Source of the DNA: Pseudomonas sp. GGS8
GTDB lineage: Bacteria; Pseudomonadota; Gammaproteobacteria; Pseudomonadales; Pseudomonadaceae
Direction: 5' to 3'
Length of the DNA: 64,000 nt
Assembly: GCF_024168645.1 (NCBI RefSeq)
Contig: NZ_JALJWF010000001.1
Span: 310,001 to 374,000, forward strand
This document shows positions 25,057 to 34,342 of the stretch, piece by piece (the stretch's first letter is position 1; the number at the start of each line of letters is the position of its first letter). The notes below the pieces were generated by a model, which was not told where the DNA came from, made no database searches, and saw only the letters and a list, made by a program, of their open reading frames with translations. A program made the position numbers and the translations under genes.

Positions 25057-25662
25057 ATGTTGAACTCAATCGAAGCGCTGGAAGCGATCTACGGCCTGCC
25101 CCATGACCGCGCGGTACGCAAACAGATCCCGTTTTTGAACGAGGACTATCAGGCGATGGTCCGCGCCTCGCCGCTGGTGATTATCAGCTCGGTGGGCCCC
25201 GACGGCATGGACGGCTCGCCGCGCGGCGATACGCCGGGTTTTGTGCGGATCATTGATGAACGCACCCTGGCCATCCCGGATCGTCCCGGCAACAACCGCA
25301 TCGACACACTGCGCAATGTCGTGCTCGACTCGCGGGTATCGCTGCTGTTCATCATTCCGGGAATTGGCGAGACGTTGCGGGTCAACGGCACGGCGCAGAT
25401 CAGCGCCGAGCCCGGGTTGCTGGAGAGTTTTGCCGTTAACGGTAAACCAGCGCGCACGGTGATGCTGGTGACGGTGGACGCGGCGTATTTCCATTGTTCG
25501 AAAGCGATTGTGCGTTCGGACTTATGGAACCCTGAGCGCTACCTCGACCGCTCTGCCCTGCCGACGGCGGGTGCGTTTCACAAACGGCTGAACGATGGGC
25601 AGTTCGATGCCGAGAGGTATGACCGGGAAGCGCCGGCCAGGGTGCGCGATAGTCTTTACTGA
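25057..25662 (+). CDS. PNPOx-like FMN-binding oxidoreductase (MSMEG_1061 type)
   Basis: 201 residues from the ATG at 25057 with GGAGGG upstream. A split-barrel flavin domain: VIISSVGPDGMDGSPRGDTP, then ERTLAIPDRPGNNRIDTLRN, and VNGTAQISAEPGLLE. It fits the pyridoxamine 5'-phosphate oxidase-related family whose members bind FMN or F420 and reduce unknown small molecules. Cytoplasmic. Second gene after the GNAT gene. Confidence 0.87.
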   Translation: MLNSIEALEAIYGLPHDRAVRKQIPFLNEDYQAMVRASPLVIISSVGPDGMDGSPRGDTPGFVRIIDERTLAIPDRPGNNRIDTLRNVVLDSRVSLLFIIPGIGETLRVNGTAQISAEPGLLESFAVNGKPARTVMLVTVDAAYFHCSKAIVRSDLWNPERYLDRSALPTAGAFHKRLNDGQFDAERYDREAPARVRDSLY

Positions 25663-25685
25663 TTGTTTTTTGGAGGGCGCCGGCA

Positions 25686-26243
25686 ATGGACAACCTCTCA
25701 AGGGTCCAGGCAATCATTTCGGGCGACCCCGACCGCTGGCGCCTGCTTCAACTTGTTCACTCCCTGAACTTACCGGATTGCTGGATCGGTGCCGGGTTTG
25801 TCAGGAATGCCGTTTGGGATCACTTGCATAACCGGGTTCCGTCCCCGGTCTCGACCGATATTGATGTCATCTGGTTTGACGCCGATCGCTGCACACCCAC
25901 GGATGACCGACAGTTGGAAGAAGCTTTGCGGGACCTGGATCGAACAGTCAAATGGTCGGTAAAAAACCAAGCCAGGATGCATGTTCAAAACGGCGACCAG
26001 CCCTACACGTCCTCGACGGATGCGATGAGATATTGGCCGGAAACAGCAACGGCGGTCGCTGTCAGACTTGTGCAGAACGATGTTTGTCAGGTTGCCGCGC
26101 CGTTGGGTCTAGATGATCTTTTTCATTTGACCATCAGGCCTACTGCAAGATTTGTTTCAGATAAGCACATGATTTTTCAAAAGCGCTTCAGATCCAAAGA
26201 CTGGCTGACGACCTGGCCGCTGCTCAGGCTGGAGAGTGGGTAA
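25686..26243 (+). CDS. Nucleotidyltransferase (DUF925/NTP_transf_6 type)
   Basis: 185 residues. The active-site region is CWIGAGFVRNAVWDHLHNRV followed by STDIDVIWFDADRC, the DxD metal pair of the polymerase-beta fold, as in DUF925 proteins. The C-terminal half ends PTARFVSDKHMIFQKRFRSK. GGAGGG upstream supports the start. The substrate is unknown. The gene looks less GC-biased than its neighbours, and a terminator follows, then a convergent toxin-antitoxin pair, so the stretch may be accessory DNA. Confidence 0.85.
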   Translation: MDNLSRVQAIISGDPDRWRLLQLVHSLNLPDCWIGAGFVRNAVWDHLHNRVPSPVSTDIDVIWFDADRCTPTDDRQLEEALRDLDRTVKWSVKNQARMHVQNGDQPYTSSTDAMRYWPETATAVAVRLVQNDVCQVAAPLGLDDLFHLTIRPTARFVSDKHMIFQKRFRSKDWLTTWPLLRLESG

Positions 26244-26275
26244 CTAAAAGGGTTGCCTTGTGGCAACCCTTTTAG
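26244..26275. terminator. Bidirectional terminator
   Basis: CTAAAAGGGTTGCC, TTGT, GGCAACCCTTTTAG: a strong stem with A/T tails on both sides, between the convergent nucleotidyltransferase and toxin genes. Confidence 0.92.
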
Positions 26276-26289
26276 AATGTAGCGAACGA

Positions 26290-26631
26290 TTAGAGCAATA
26301 GGCAGTAATCGAGCAGTTGCTTCTCGATACTTTGACGCTGGCCGATGACCAAAGCGACCACGACAAGGTTTTCGCCCGGGAATACTTCATACAAAACCCG
26401 CTGCCCCAAAGGCAGGTACTCACGAAAATGAGTCACCCCAAGAGACGCTGCTTCCTGACAAACGCCGTAAACATGGGCCTGACTACCGAGAGCCGTGACG
26501 ATCTGCATGACCAATTGATCGACCATTTCAGCCGCTCTTTTGCGGCCGCATTGCTGAGTCAGATAGTACTCAAGCGAAATCACACCATGTTCCGCAGCGG
26601 TCGCAAACTCCACCCTATAGGTTTCAGGCAT
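26290..26631 (-). CDS. RelE/ParE-family toxin
   Basis: 113 residues. The RelE/ParE core is seen in [20 protein letters not shown] at the N-terminus and in [20 protein letters not shown] and [15 protein letters not shown] at the C-terminus. Members cut ribosome-bound mRNA or poison gyrase; which applies cannot be told. Its ATG lies inside the end of the antitoxin gene (8-base overlap), the usual coupling. The toxin is second in the operon. Confidence 0.88.
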   Translation of the reverse strand: MPETYRVEFATAAEHGVISLEYYLTQQCGRKRAAEMVDQLVMQIVTALGSQAHVYGVCQEAASLGVTHFREYLPLGQRVLYEVFPGENLVVVALVIGQRQSIEKQLLDYCLLL

Positions 26632-26890
26632 CGTTATCGTCTTGCAACAATTGACGTCGCTGGGTCAGCCTGTTCAAGAGAGTGTCGCCAGAAATAAGTC
26701 TTCCCTGGTCCTTGTCTCGGGAGGCAAACGACAGCAGCTTGATCAGAGCGATCGCCTCGTCTCGACGTTTACGCTCTTCGTAAGACTCGATCACATAGGC
26801 CGGAACGCCATTCTGAGTGACCAGCATGGGCTCGGAGAGATCCAGCGCCGCTGCATTTTTTTTAACAAAACTGATTGTTTCAACTCGCAT
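26624..26890 (-). CDS. Phd/YefM-family antitoxin
   Basis: 88 residues beginning [20 protein letters not shown], then [20 protein letters not shown], the Phd/YefM DNA-binding fold. The C-terminal part ([20 protein letters not shown]) is the toxin-binding tail. The start codon is preceded by a GGAG-like sequence (gagtgaac). First gene of the toxin-antitoxin operon and probably its autorepressor. Confidence 0.88.
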   Translation of the reverse strand: MRVETISFVKKNAAALDLSEPMLVTQNGVPAYVIESYEERKRRDEAIALIKLLSFASRDKDQGRLISGDTLLNRLTQRRQLLQDDNDA

Positions 26891-27013
26891 CGTTCACTCC
26901 TCTGCTCGCCATCCGAACAGGATGACCAACGCAACAAGGTCTGAATTTAGGCCATTAAAAAACTTATCACAAGAAATCATTTTCTGTGATCGTTCCTGCG
27001 TGGGAACGATCAC

Positions 27014-27502
27014 TCAGAGCGCGAGCACCATCTCATGCCACGCCATCCCGCCATGGTCGGACGCCGAAGGCTTGATGTAGGCAAAACCAAACCCGGTATA
27101 CAACGGAATATGCCGCTCTTTGCACATCAGATGGATGCTGGCCTTGTTCAGGCCGCGCATGCGCTGGATGAACTCACCCATCAAACGTTTCGCCAGGCCC
27201 TGCCCTTGATAGTCCGGATGCACCACCACCGACATGATCACCACGTGCGGGCCGGCCGGGTCGTGGCCGATCAGTTCCTTGAACGCCTCGTCCGACATTT
27301 CCACCTCAAACGCCGCACCGGAATTGACGAAACCGGCTACAACGCCATCGACTTCGGCGACGATGAAGCCCTCGGGCCAGGTGGCGATGCGGGTGGCGAT
27401 TTTCTCGCGGGTGGCGGCTTCGTCGCCTTCGTAGGCAACGGTTTCGATGGCGTAGCAGCGGTCCAGGTCAGCGGGGGTGACGTGGCGGATGACGGTGTTC
27501 AT
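27014..27502 (-). CDS. GNAT family N-acetyltransferase
   Basis: 162 residues, MNTVIRHVTPADLDRCYAIE, with the acetyl-CoA site in MSVVVHPDYQGQGLAKRLMG and the end MCKERHIPLYTGFGFAYIKP. No signal peptide. The type with VVVHPDYQGQGLAKRL resembles arylalkylamine/ polyamine-type GNATs. Acceptor unknown; single gene. Confidence 0.9.
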   Translation of the reverse strand: MNTVIRHVTPADLDRCYAIETVAYEGDEAATREKIATRIATWPEGFIVAEVDGVVAGFVNSGAAFEVEMSDEAFKELIGHDPAGPHVVIMSVVVHPDYQGQGLAKRLMGEFIQRMRGLNKASIHLMCKERHIPLYTGFGFAYIKPSASDHGGMAWHEMVLAL

Positions 27503-27603
27503 GGCAGCTCGGAATCAGCGTGGGAAAGGCTGGGATCATAAATTAATAAGGCGTTGATATCGATCAGAGAGGCGGATCGCCGATCCGCCGCTCGACCCGT
27601 TCA

Positions 27604-28089
27604 TTACGCTTTGATCGGCAGCCAGATTTCCAGCACGCCGGTGTTGAGCTTCGGGTTGAAGTCTTCGCTGTAGCGTTCGAACTCCGGAGCGTCCGCAGCT
27701 TCATAACCGGACTCTGGCAACCAGGTTTTCCAGATGTGCTGAAAGGTTTGGGGCAAGGTATCCAGAGTGCCCTTGTGTTCGAAGACTGCATACTTCTGAG
27801 GCTGAACTTCGATCCAGCGGTACTTCTCGGGCAGGTCGTCGAGCTTGCTGATCTCGACGCCGGCGATGTATTCGAAACCGCCCTTTCCATCTGGATTGCA
27901 GCAAATGCCGTAGGTTACTTCGCTTTTCTGACCGGGAATTTTGCCGATCTCGGGAATGAATTTCTCCCATAGGTCGGGGATCGCTTTGGTCGTATCCGCA
28001 GTAAATCGTCCGCCAAGCCCCGCTATGAGCATGAAGTGCCCGTTTTCAAAGCGTGGTTCAGCCCTTTCGACTTGTTTTTGTCCATCCAT
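27604..28089 (-). CDS. GyrI-like / AraC effector-binding domain protein
   Basis: 161 residues from the ATG at 28089 with AGGAG upstream (MDGQKQVERAEPRFENGHFM). A two-fold SHS2 module: YGICCNPDGKGGFEYIAGVE, then PEKYRWIEVQPQKYAVFEHK and the family-typical ending LEIWLPIK. These small proteins bind amphipathic drugs or dyes (Cass2/GyrI-like) and can act as sponges or stand-alone effectors. No DNA-binding domain is present. Single gene. Confidence 0.88.
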   Translation of the reverse strand: MDGQKQVERAEPRFENGHFMLIAGLGGRFTADTTKAIPDLWEKFIPEIGKIPGQKSEVTYGICCNPDGKGGFEYIAGVEISKLDDLPEKYRWIEVQPQKYAVFEHKGTLDTLPQTFQHIWKTWLPESGYEAADAPEFERYSEDFNPKLNTGVLEIWLPIKA

Positions 28090-28148
28090 GACTCGACTCC
28101 TGAAGTGGGTTCGGCTGGGAGTATAGAAGCCAAACCCGATTCGCCCAG

Positions 28149-28811
28149 TCAGAGCCCCGGAAGCTGCCCGGCGGTGGGTGCACCGATAAACTCGTTGTAA
28201 CCCGATAGAATCACGTAGACCGCGAAATAGCAGAAGATCGCGGCCGATGCCATGTAGGAATAACGCAGCAGTTTGTCTCCGAGCAACTTGCCGCCATGGC
28301 TCGCCGCGAAGCACAGCGTGACGCACCAGAGAATTCCCGCACAGAGAAATCCACCGAGAAACAACGCCGAGCTGAGGGTGCCGCCGCCACCGGAACGGGC
28401 AATCAGGGTGCCGCCCACCGCGGCGAACCAGAGAATCGCACTGGGCGACGACATGGCGAGGAAAATCCCCCGCAAGAACTCTTTGCGATGGGAGTTGTGG
28501 CCAACGTCGGCGGTCTCGGCCAACACCGCATTATGGTAGATCGCCGAATGAATCATCTTCGCCGCGAAATACAGCAGCAACGCCGACCCGCCGATCCACA
28601 ACACCCAACGTACGGTTTCGTACTGCAGCAATACGGTCATCCCGGCCAGTGCCAGCACTGCGTAAATCAGGTCACCGACGCAAGTCCCCAGCCCCAGGGC
28701 AAAGCCTTGAAAATAGCCGCGCTGCATCGCCAGGGTGATCATCGCGATATTGGCCACGCCGATGTCCAGGCACAGTGAGAGGCTGAGCAGGAAGCCACTG
28801 GTAAATTCCAT
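28149..28811 (-). CDS. LysE family amino-acid exporter
   Basis: 220 residues from the ATG at 28811 (the frame also opens with a TTG three bases earlier). Six transmembrane helices. The first is [20 protein letters not shown], with the LysE/RhtB loop [20 protein letters not shown] and the conserved [17 protein letters not shown]. The family exports amino acids such as lysine, threonine or homoserine lactones; substrate unknown. Divergent from alaC, 139 bases apart. Confidence 0.9.
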   Translation of the reverse strand: MEFTSGFLLSLSLCLDIGVANIAMITLAMQRGYFQGFALGLGTCVGDLIYAVLALAGMTVLLQYETVRWVLWIGGSALLLYFAAKMIHSAIYHNAVLAETADVGHNSHRKEFLRGIFLAMSSPSAILWFAAVGGTLIARSGGGGTLSSALFLGGFLCAGILWCVTLCFAASHGGKLLGDKLLRYSYMASAAIFCYFAVYVILSGYNEFIGAPTAGQLPGL

Positions 28812-28950
28812 CAACCCGTTTCCTTCGGAAAAAATTGTTCACGTAGAGGCTGGACAGTTTGCCACAGCTGCCCTTACATTCCGCCACAGGCCACCGCAGT
28901 GGCCAGCGTCGCTCGGACGGTTCCGGGCGCTTACGTCATCCGAGGCAACA

Positions 28951-30168
28951 ATGGCAGACCAAGGTTCGCCGCGCCGCTTTGCGCGCATAGATCGACTCCC
29001 CCCTTACGTATTCAATATCACTGCCGAGCTGAAGATGGCCGCCCGTCGTCGTGGCGAAGACATCATCGACTTGAGCATGGGTAACCCCGACGGGGCCACG
29101 CCGCCGCACATTGTCGAGAAACTGGTCACCGTCGCCCAACGCGAAGACACCCACGGCTACTCCACGTCCAAAGGGATTCCGCGCCTGCGCCGGGCGATTT
29201 CCAATTGGTACAAGGATCGCTACGAAGTCGACATCGATCCGGAAAACGAAGCCATCGTCACCATCGGCTCCAAGGAAGGCCTGGCGCACTTGATGCTGGC
29301 CACCCTCGACCAGGGCGACACCGTGCTGGTGCCGAACCCGAGCTACCCGATTCACATCTACGGTGCGGTGATTGCCGGCGCCCAGGTGCGGTCGGTGCCG
29401 TTGATTCCTGGCGTGGATTTCTTCGCTGAACTGGAACGGGCGATTCGCGGCTCGATCCCGAAACCGAAAATGATGATCCTCGGCTTCCCGTCCAACCCCA
29501 CCGCCCAGTGCGTGGAGTTGGACTTCTTCGAGCGGGTGATCGCCCTCGCCAAACAGTACGACGTTCTGGTGGTGCACGACCTGGCCTACGCCGATATCGT
29601 CTATGACGGCTGGAAAGCCCCGTCGATCATGCAGGTGCCCGGCGCCAAGGACATCGCGGTGGAGTTTTTCACCCTGTCCAAGAGCTACAACATGGCGGGC
29701 TGGCGCATCGGTTTCATGGTCGGTAACCCGGAACTGGTCAGCGCCCTGGCGCGGATCAAGAGTTACCACGACTACGGCACCTTCACCCCGCTGCAGGTCG
29801 CGGCCATCGCGGCGCTGGAAGGCGATCAGCAGTGCGTCAAAGACATTGCCGAGCAATATCGGCAGCGGCGCAACGTGCTGGTCAAAGGCCTGCATGAATT
29901 GGGCTGGATGGTCGAAAACCCGAAAGCGTCGATGTACGTCTGGGCCAAGATTCCCGAGGCTTATGCGCACTTGGGTTCGCTGGAATTCGCCAAGAAGCTG
30001 CTGGCCGAGGCCAAGGTCTGCGTCTCGCCGGGTGTCGGGTTTGGTGAATATGGGGACGATCATGTGCGCTTCGCACTGATCGAAAACCAGGACCGGATTC
30101 GTCAGGCCGTACGCGGGATTCGCGGGATGTTCCGGGCGGATGGGTTGGTCGCAAAAACCAACGGCTAA
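28951..30168 (+). CDS. alaC: Glutamate-pyruvate (alanine) aminotransferase
   Basis: 405 residues from the ATG at 28951 ([20 protein letters not shown]). A PLP-dependent class I aminotransferase of the AlaC/YfbQ type: [20 protein letters not shown], then [20 protein letters not shown] and the PLP lysine in [20 protein letters not shown]. It makes alanine from pyruvate with glutamate as donor. The upstream region to 28735 is also open but overlaps the LysE gene and has no ribosome binding site. Confidence 0.92.
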   Translation: MADQGSPRRFARIDRLPPYVFNITAELKMAARRRGEDIIDLSMGNPDGATPPHIVEKLVTVAQREDTHGYSTSKGIPRLRRAISNWYKDRYEVDIDPENEAIVTIGSKEGLAHLMLATLDQGDTVLVPNPSYPIHIYGAVIAGAQVRSVPLIPGVDFFAELERAIRGSIPKPKMMILGFPSNPTAQCVELDFFERVIALAKQYDVLVVHDLAYADIVYDGWKAPSIMQVPGAKDIAVEFFTLSKSYNMAGWRIGFMVGNPELVSALARIKSYHDYGTFTPLQVAAIAALEGDQQCVKDIAEQYRQRRNVLVKGLHELGWMVENPKASMYVWAKIPEAYAHLGSLEFAKKLLAEAKVCVSPGVGFGEYGDDHVRFALIENQDRIRQAVRGIRGMFRADGLVAKTNG

Positions 30169-30177
30169 TACAAAACA

Positions 30178-30268
30178 CTGTGGGAGCGGGCTTGCCCGCG
30201 ATGGCGGACTTACATTCAACATCTTCGTTGAATGTTAAGCCCTCATCGCGAGCAGGCTCGCTCCCACA
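30178..30268. repeat. REP doublet (REPIN-like)
   Basis: CTGTGGGAGCGGGCTTGCCC at the left. The right arm is changed (GCGAGCAGGCTCGCTCCCAC), and the spacer contains TTCAACATCTTCGTTGAA. Located between alaC and the convergent gluconate permease gene. Confidence 0.88.
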
Positions 30269-30286
30269 TTTGGTTTTGCGGTGTGT

Positions 30287-31639
30287 TTAGACGAACAACG
30301 ACAACAGCAGAATAAAGCCCAGGCCCACCACAGACAGGATGGTTTCCATCGCAGTCCAGGTCTTGAAGGTTTCCGCCACGGTCATGTTGAAGTACTGCTT
30401 CACCAGCCAGAAACCGGCGTCGTTGACATGAGACAGGATCAACGAACCGGCACCGGTTGCCAGCACCAGCAGCTCGCGGTTCACACCCGGAATCATCCCC
30501 ACCACCGGCACCACGATACCCGCGCCGGTAATCGTCGCCACGGTCGCTGAACCGGTCGCGATGCGGATCACCGCCGCCACCAGCCAGGCCAGCAGGATCG
30601 GCGAGATCTGTGCAGCCACCGCCATGTGACCGATCACATCACCTACACCGCTGGTTACCAGCATCTGCTTGAAGCCGCCACCGGCACCGATGATCAGGAT
30701 GATCGCGGCGGTCGGCGCAAGGCTCGAGTCCAGCCATTTGAGCATCTGTTGCGAACCGATGCCCTGCTTGTAGCCGAAGGTGTACAGCGACAGCAGCAAC
30801 GCCAGCAAGAGGGCCGAGATCGGGTGACCGACCAGGTCCATGAAGGTGCGGAAGAAGTTGCCGTCCGGCAGCACCACATCGGCAAAGGTCTTGAGCAGCA
30901 TCAGGAACACAGGCGACAGCACGGTGACCAGGGTAATGCCGAAGCTCGGCAGATCGGCGGAATCCGACTCGCGCGCCAGTTGGTCCACCAGCTCCTGGTT
31001 CGGATGACCGGGAATGTACTTGGAAATGAACGTACCGTAGATCGGACCGGCGATGATGGCGGTCGGCAGCGCAACGATCAGGCCATAGAGAATGGTTTTA
31101 CCGATGTCGGCACCAAACACGCCAATGGCCAGCAACGGACCCGGATGCGGTGGAACCAGGCCGTGCACGGCGGACAGACCGGCCAGCAGCGGGATACCGA
31201 TCTTGATGATCGACACGCCGGTACGACGGGCGACGATGAACACCAGCGGGATCAGCAGCACGAAGCCGATTTCGAAGAACAGCGGGATGCCGACCAGGAA
31301 GGCCGCGAACATCATGGCCCACTGCACCTTGTCCTTGCCGAAGGCTCGAATCAGGGTCTGCGCAATCTGATCCGCCCCGCCCGACTCGGCCATCATTTTG
31401 CCGAGCATGGTGCCCAACGCCAGGATGATCCCGACGAAACCGAGAACGCCGCCAAAACCGTCCTGGAATGCCTTGATGATGGTGCCGATCGGCATGCCGG
31501 AGGTCAGCCCGAGGAACGCAGCGGCGATGATCAATGCAATGAATGGGTGAAACTTGAATTTGGTGATCAGGAAAATCAAGCCGATCACCGTGACCACTGC
31601 ATCGAGCAGCAGAAACGTCTCGTGGGACATGCCAAACAT
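30287..31639 (-). CDS. gntT: Gluconate permease, GntP family
   Basis: 450 residues, about 12-14 transmembrane helices. The family core FHPFIALIIAAAFLGLTSGM, then GDVIGHMAVAAQISPILLAW and IVVPVVGMIPGVNRELLVLA is present. A gluconate:proton symporter of the inner membrane. AGGAGA at the right distance supports the start at 31639. It follows gntK by 81 bases, and a GntR operator lies in that gap, so it can be transcribed from its own regulated promoter as well as with gntK. The name gntT or gntP is equally defensible. Confidence 0.93.
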   Translation of the reverse strand: MFGMSHETFLLLDAVVTVIGLIFLITKFKFHPFIALIIAAAFLGLTSGMPIGTIIKAFQDGFGGVLGFVGIILALGTMLGKMMAESGGADQIAQTLIRAFGKDKVQWAMMFAAFLVGIPLFFEIGFVLLIPLVFIVARRTGVSIIKIGIPLLAGLSAVHGLVPPHPGPLLAIGVFGADIGKTILYGLIVALPTAIIAGPIYGTFISKYIPGHPNQELVDQLARESDSADLPSFGITLVTVLSPVFLMLLKTFADVVLPDGNFFRTFMDLVGHPISALLLALLLSLYTFGYKQGIGSQQMLKWLDSSLAPTAAIILIIGAGGGFKQMLVTSGVGDVIGHMAVAAQISPILLAWLVAAVIRIATGSATVATITGAGIVVPVVGMIPGVNRELLVLATGAGSLILSHVNDAGFWLVKQYFNMTVAETFKTWTAMETILSVVGLGFILLLSLFV

Positions 31640-31697
31640 GGGGGGTGTCTCCTGTTTGTTGTTGTTATTAAAGCGGTTATTCAGAAGCCGTCAGGAC

Positions 31698-31711
31698 AGC
31701 GCTATCTTTTT
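31698..31711. promoter_or_regulatory. GntR operator, gntK-gntT gap
   Basis: AGCGCTATCTTTTT; the complement reads AAAAAGATAGCGCT, one mismatch from the known Pseudomonas GntR site AC-N-AAG-N-TAGCGCT. Sits 59 bases upstream of the permease start. Confidence 0.7.
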
Positions 31712-31720
31712 CAGCAAAAC

Positions 31721-32254
31721 TCAACTGGCGAGTTTCAAGCCGTGATCGAGCCACCAACGGTGGGCCTGAGCGGCCAATTCGTCGACGCTGTAACTTGAAG
31801 CATCCAGAGCCAGGGTCAGCGGCTCACCAACGGGCGATTCAAGGGTGGCGAACTGGCTGTCGATCAGAGTCGACGGCATAAAGTGGCCCGGCCGATGGGA
31901 GACACGATCAGCGGCGACTTCAGGGGTCAGCTCAAGGAACACAAAGCCCAGGCCCGGCATGGCACTGCGCAAGCGTTCGCGGTAACTGTGTTTGAGGGCC
32001 GAACAGGTCAGCACCGGGCGCTCGCCGCGGGCATCGACGCGGCGCAGCTCATCGCACAGGCTGTCGAGCCAGCCGGCACGGTCTTCGTCGTTCAGGGGGA
32101 TACCCGCGCTCATCTTTTCGATATTGGCGGCAGGGTGGAAAGTGTCGCCTTCAATGGCGGTCGCGCCGCTGAGCTGGCACAAGGTCTGGCTGACGCACGT
32201 CTTGCCGCAACCGGCAACGCCCATGATGACCAGGGCGGTGATGGGATGATTCAT
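31721..32254 (-). CDS. gntK: Gluconokinase
   Basis: 177 residues with the P-loop VMGVAGCGKTCVSQTLCQLS at the N-terminus and the LTCSALKHSYRERLR segment of GntK-type kinases. The protein phosphorylates gluconate to 6-phosphogluconate, which enters the Entner-Doudoroff route completed by Eda later in the window. The start at 32254 is preceded by a weak AGGTG. A GntR operator lies just upstream. Cytoplasmic. Confidence 0.93.
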   Translation of the reverse strand: MNHPITALVIMGVAGCGKTCVSQTLCQLSGATAIEGDTFHPAANIEKMSAGIPLNDEDRAGWLDSLCDELRRVDARGERPVLTCSALKHSYRERLRSAMPGLGFVFLELTPEVAADRVSHRPGHFMPSTLIDSQFATLESPVGEPLTLALDASSYSVDELAAQAHRWWLDHGLKLAS

Positions 32255-32276
32255 GTAACACCTCAGCGCGCAGACA

Positions 32277-32290
32277 GCGCTACCTTTGCT
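32277..32290. promoter_or_regulatory. GntR operator, upstream of gntK
   Basis: AGCGCTACCTTTGC; the complement is one mismatch from AC-N-AAG-N-TAGCGCT. It is 23 bases upstream of the gntK ATG, so it would overlap the core promoter. Confidence 0.75.
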
Positions 32291-32426
32291 ACGTAGAACG
32301 CTAGTGCAAAAGCAGATGTTGCCGACGCCTTCTTGTCATTTTTGTGGGTTGCAGCATGTTCGTTCTCGATACCGAAAAACGAGGATCAGGCAAACCCCGC
32401 TGACGCATTTGCAGCTGCATCGAGAC

Positions 32427-32440
32427 AGCGCTACCTTAGT
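32427..32440. promoter_or_regulatory. GntR operator, upstream of gntR
   Basis: AGCGCTACCTTAGT; the complement ACTAAGGTAGCGCT is a perfect match to AC-N-AAG-N-TAGCGCT. It lies 30 bases before the gntR ATG and indicates autorepression. Confidence 0.85.
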
Positions 32441-32469
32441 GCCTTGAATTTTGTTTGGCAAGCCGTCCG

Positions 32470-33501
32470 ATGAATACCCCTAAAAACGATAAAAATACAC
32501 GCACCACTGGCCGTCCCACCCTCAACGAAGTCGCACGCCTGGCCGGTGTCAGCCCGATTACCGCCTCCCGCGCCCTGCGTGGCGTCAGCACGGTGGCCAC
32601 CGAACTGGTGGAAAAAGTCCAGAAGGCCGCACTCGAACTGAACTACGTGGTCAACCCCGCCGCCCGCGCGCTGGCCTCGGCCCAGAGCCATTCTGTCGTG
32701 GTCTTGGTGCCCTCGTTGTCCAACTTGCTGTTCATCGACACGCTGGAAGCCATCCATCAGGTTTTGCGACCCAAGGGCTTCGAAGTGCTGATCGGTAACT
32801 TCCATTACTCGCGCGAGGAAGAAGAAAACCTGCTGCGCAACTACATGGCTTATCAGCCTCGCGGCTTGCTGCTGACCGGTTTCGACCGCACCGAAAGTTC
32901 GCGGCGGATGATCGAGGCCAGCAACATTCCCTGCGTCTACATGATGGAACTGGACAGTGCGGCGGGACTCAATTGCGTCGGCTTTTCGCAACTGGCCGCT
33001 GGCGAAACGGCGGCCGAGCACTTGCTTTCCCGTGGTCGTAAACGCCTGGCCTACATCGGTGCGCAACTGGATCAGCGCACGCTGCTGCGAGGCGAAGGTT
33101 TCCGTCGTGCGCTGCAAAAGGCCGGTTTGTATGATCCTGATCTGGAAGTGCTGACCCCACGCCCCTCCTCCGTCGGTTTGGGCGGTGAGCTGTTTCTGCA
33201 ATTGCTGGCCAGTCATCCGCAGGTCGATGCGATTTTCTTCGGTAACGACGACCTGGCCCAAGGCGCACTGCTCGAAGCCCTGCGCTGCGGCATCAAGATC
33301 CCCGAACAAGTAGCGATCCTCGGCTTCAACGACCTGCCGGCCTCGGCCCACATGGTCCCGCGGTTGAGCAGCATCAGCACCCCGCGAGAAGCCATCGGCC
33401 GGCGTTCGGCGGAGTTGATGCTGACCTTGATGGCCGGCAATTCGGTGGCCAAGCCGGTGCAAGACATGGGGTTTGAATTGAAGGTGCGCGAGAGTACCTG
33501 A
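32470..33501 (+). CDS. gntR: LacI-family gluconate repressor
   Basis: 343 residues from the ATG at 32470. The LacI HTH is plain (TLNEVARLAGVSPITASRAL, then the hinge helix in NPAARALASAQSHSV). A periplasmic-binding-type effector domain follows (VVLVPSLSNLLFIDTLEAIH, FFGNDDLAQGALLEALRCGI). It represses the divergent gluconate genes and itself; gluconate or 6-phosphogluconate relieves it in P. aeruginosa. All three operator matches described in this region support the assignment. Confidence 0.94.
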   Translation: MNTPKNDKNTRTTGRPTLNEVARLAGVSPITASRALRGVSTVATELVEKVQKAALELNYVVNPAARALASAQSHSVVVLVPSLSNLLFIDTLEAIHQVLRPKGFEVLIGNFHYSREEEENLLRNYMAYQPRGLLLTGFDRTESSRRMIEASNIPCVYMMELDSAAGLNCVGFSQLAAGETAAEHLLSRGRKRLAYIGAQLDQRTLLRGEGFRRALQKAGLYDPDLEVLTPRPSSVGLGGELFLQLLASHPQVDAIFFGNDDLAQGALLEALRCGIKIPEQVAILGFNDLPASAHMVPRLSSISTPREAIGRRSAELMLTLMAGNSVAKPVQDMGFELKVREST

Positions 33502-33565
33502 TACGCAATCGTCCCTTTGCTCGTGCTAGATTCTCGGCACCTGTAACAGCAAACGGAGAAGCTCA

Positions 33566-34198
33566 ATGGGACATGCGCTGAAGATTTTGGGTCGGGCCTC
33601 GTCAATCAACGTCAGAAAGGTCCTGTGGACCTGCGACGAACTGGGCGTTTCCTACGAACGGGAAGACTGGGGCAGCGGTTTTGCCTCGACCCAGCGTCCG
33701 GAGTTTCTCCAGCTCAACCCTAACGCACAGGTGCCGGTGCTCATCGACGAAGCCGGCGTGCTGTGGGAGTCCAACACCATCTGCCGCTATCTGGCCGGCA
33801 AATACCAAAACACCGATCTGTTGCCCATCGAGCCGGCGGCTCGCGCTCGCGTGGAACAATGGATGGACTGGCAAGCCACCGAACTCAATCCGTCCTGGGG
33901 CTACGCCTTTTTTGCGCTGGTGCGGCAATTGCCGAACTTCCAGGACTCGCAGCGGATCACCGATGGCGTTCGCGGCTGGAACGCGAAAATGGGCATCCTC
34001 GAACAGCAACTCGCGTCGACCGGTGCGTATGTCGCCGGACCTCGGTTCACCCTGGCCGATATCCTCATCGGCTTGTCGGTCAACCGCTGGCGCATGACCC
34101 CGATGGAGCGTCCGGACTACCCCGCCGTCGACGCCTATTGCCAACGACTGGCGCTGCGGCCGGGGTTCATGGCACACGCCTGTAATGGCGTGCCTTGA
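33566..34198 (+). CDS. Glutathione S-transferase family protein
   Basis: 210 residues. The thioredoxin-like N-terminal domain has RASSINVRKVLWTCDELGVS (catalytic Ser/Cys region), QVPVLIDEAGVLWESNTICR (cis-Pro and the ESN motif binding glutathione). The helical C-terminal domain follows (GPRFTLADILIGLSVNRWRM, the typical D in the N-capping box). GGAGAAGC precedes the ATG. Substrate unknown. Located 64 bases after gntR, probably independent. Confidence 0.9.
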   Translation: MGHALKILGRASSINVRKVLWTCDELGVSYEREDWGSGFASTQRPEFLQLNPNAQVPVLIDEAGVLWESNTICRYLAGKYQNTDLLPIEPAARARVEQWMDWQATELNPSWGYAFFALVRQLPNFQDSQRITDGVRGWNAKMGILEQQLASTGAYVAGPRFTLADILIGLSVNRWRMTPMERPDYPAVDAYCQRLALRPGFMAHACNGVP

Positions 34199-34242
34199 TT
34201 GCACCTGAACGATTTACCCGGCCCAGCTCCGGCGCAAGACAC

Positions 34243-34326
34243 AAGCGGGCTTGCCCGCGATAGCGGAATGTCTGTCAACGAATGTGTGAATGTGACGCCG
34301 CCATCGCGGGCAAGCCCGCTCCCACA
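34243..34326. repeat. REP doublet, left arm truncated
   Basis: The left arm begins only at AAGCGGGCTTGCCCGCGATA; the right arm is complete (CATCGCGGGCAAGCCCGCTC). Located between two convergent genes (glutathione transferase and LysR). Confidence 0.82.
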
Positions 34327-34342
34327 TGGATTGCGACCGATA

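Noticed and set aside
28735..28950. Upstream extension of alaC
   Set aside because: It overlaps the divergent LysE gene and has no ribosome binding site; AlaC homologues begin near MADQG.
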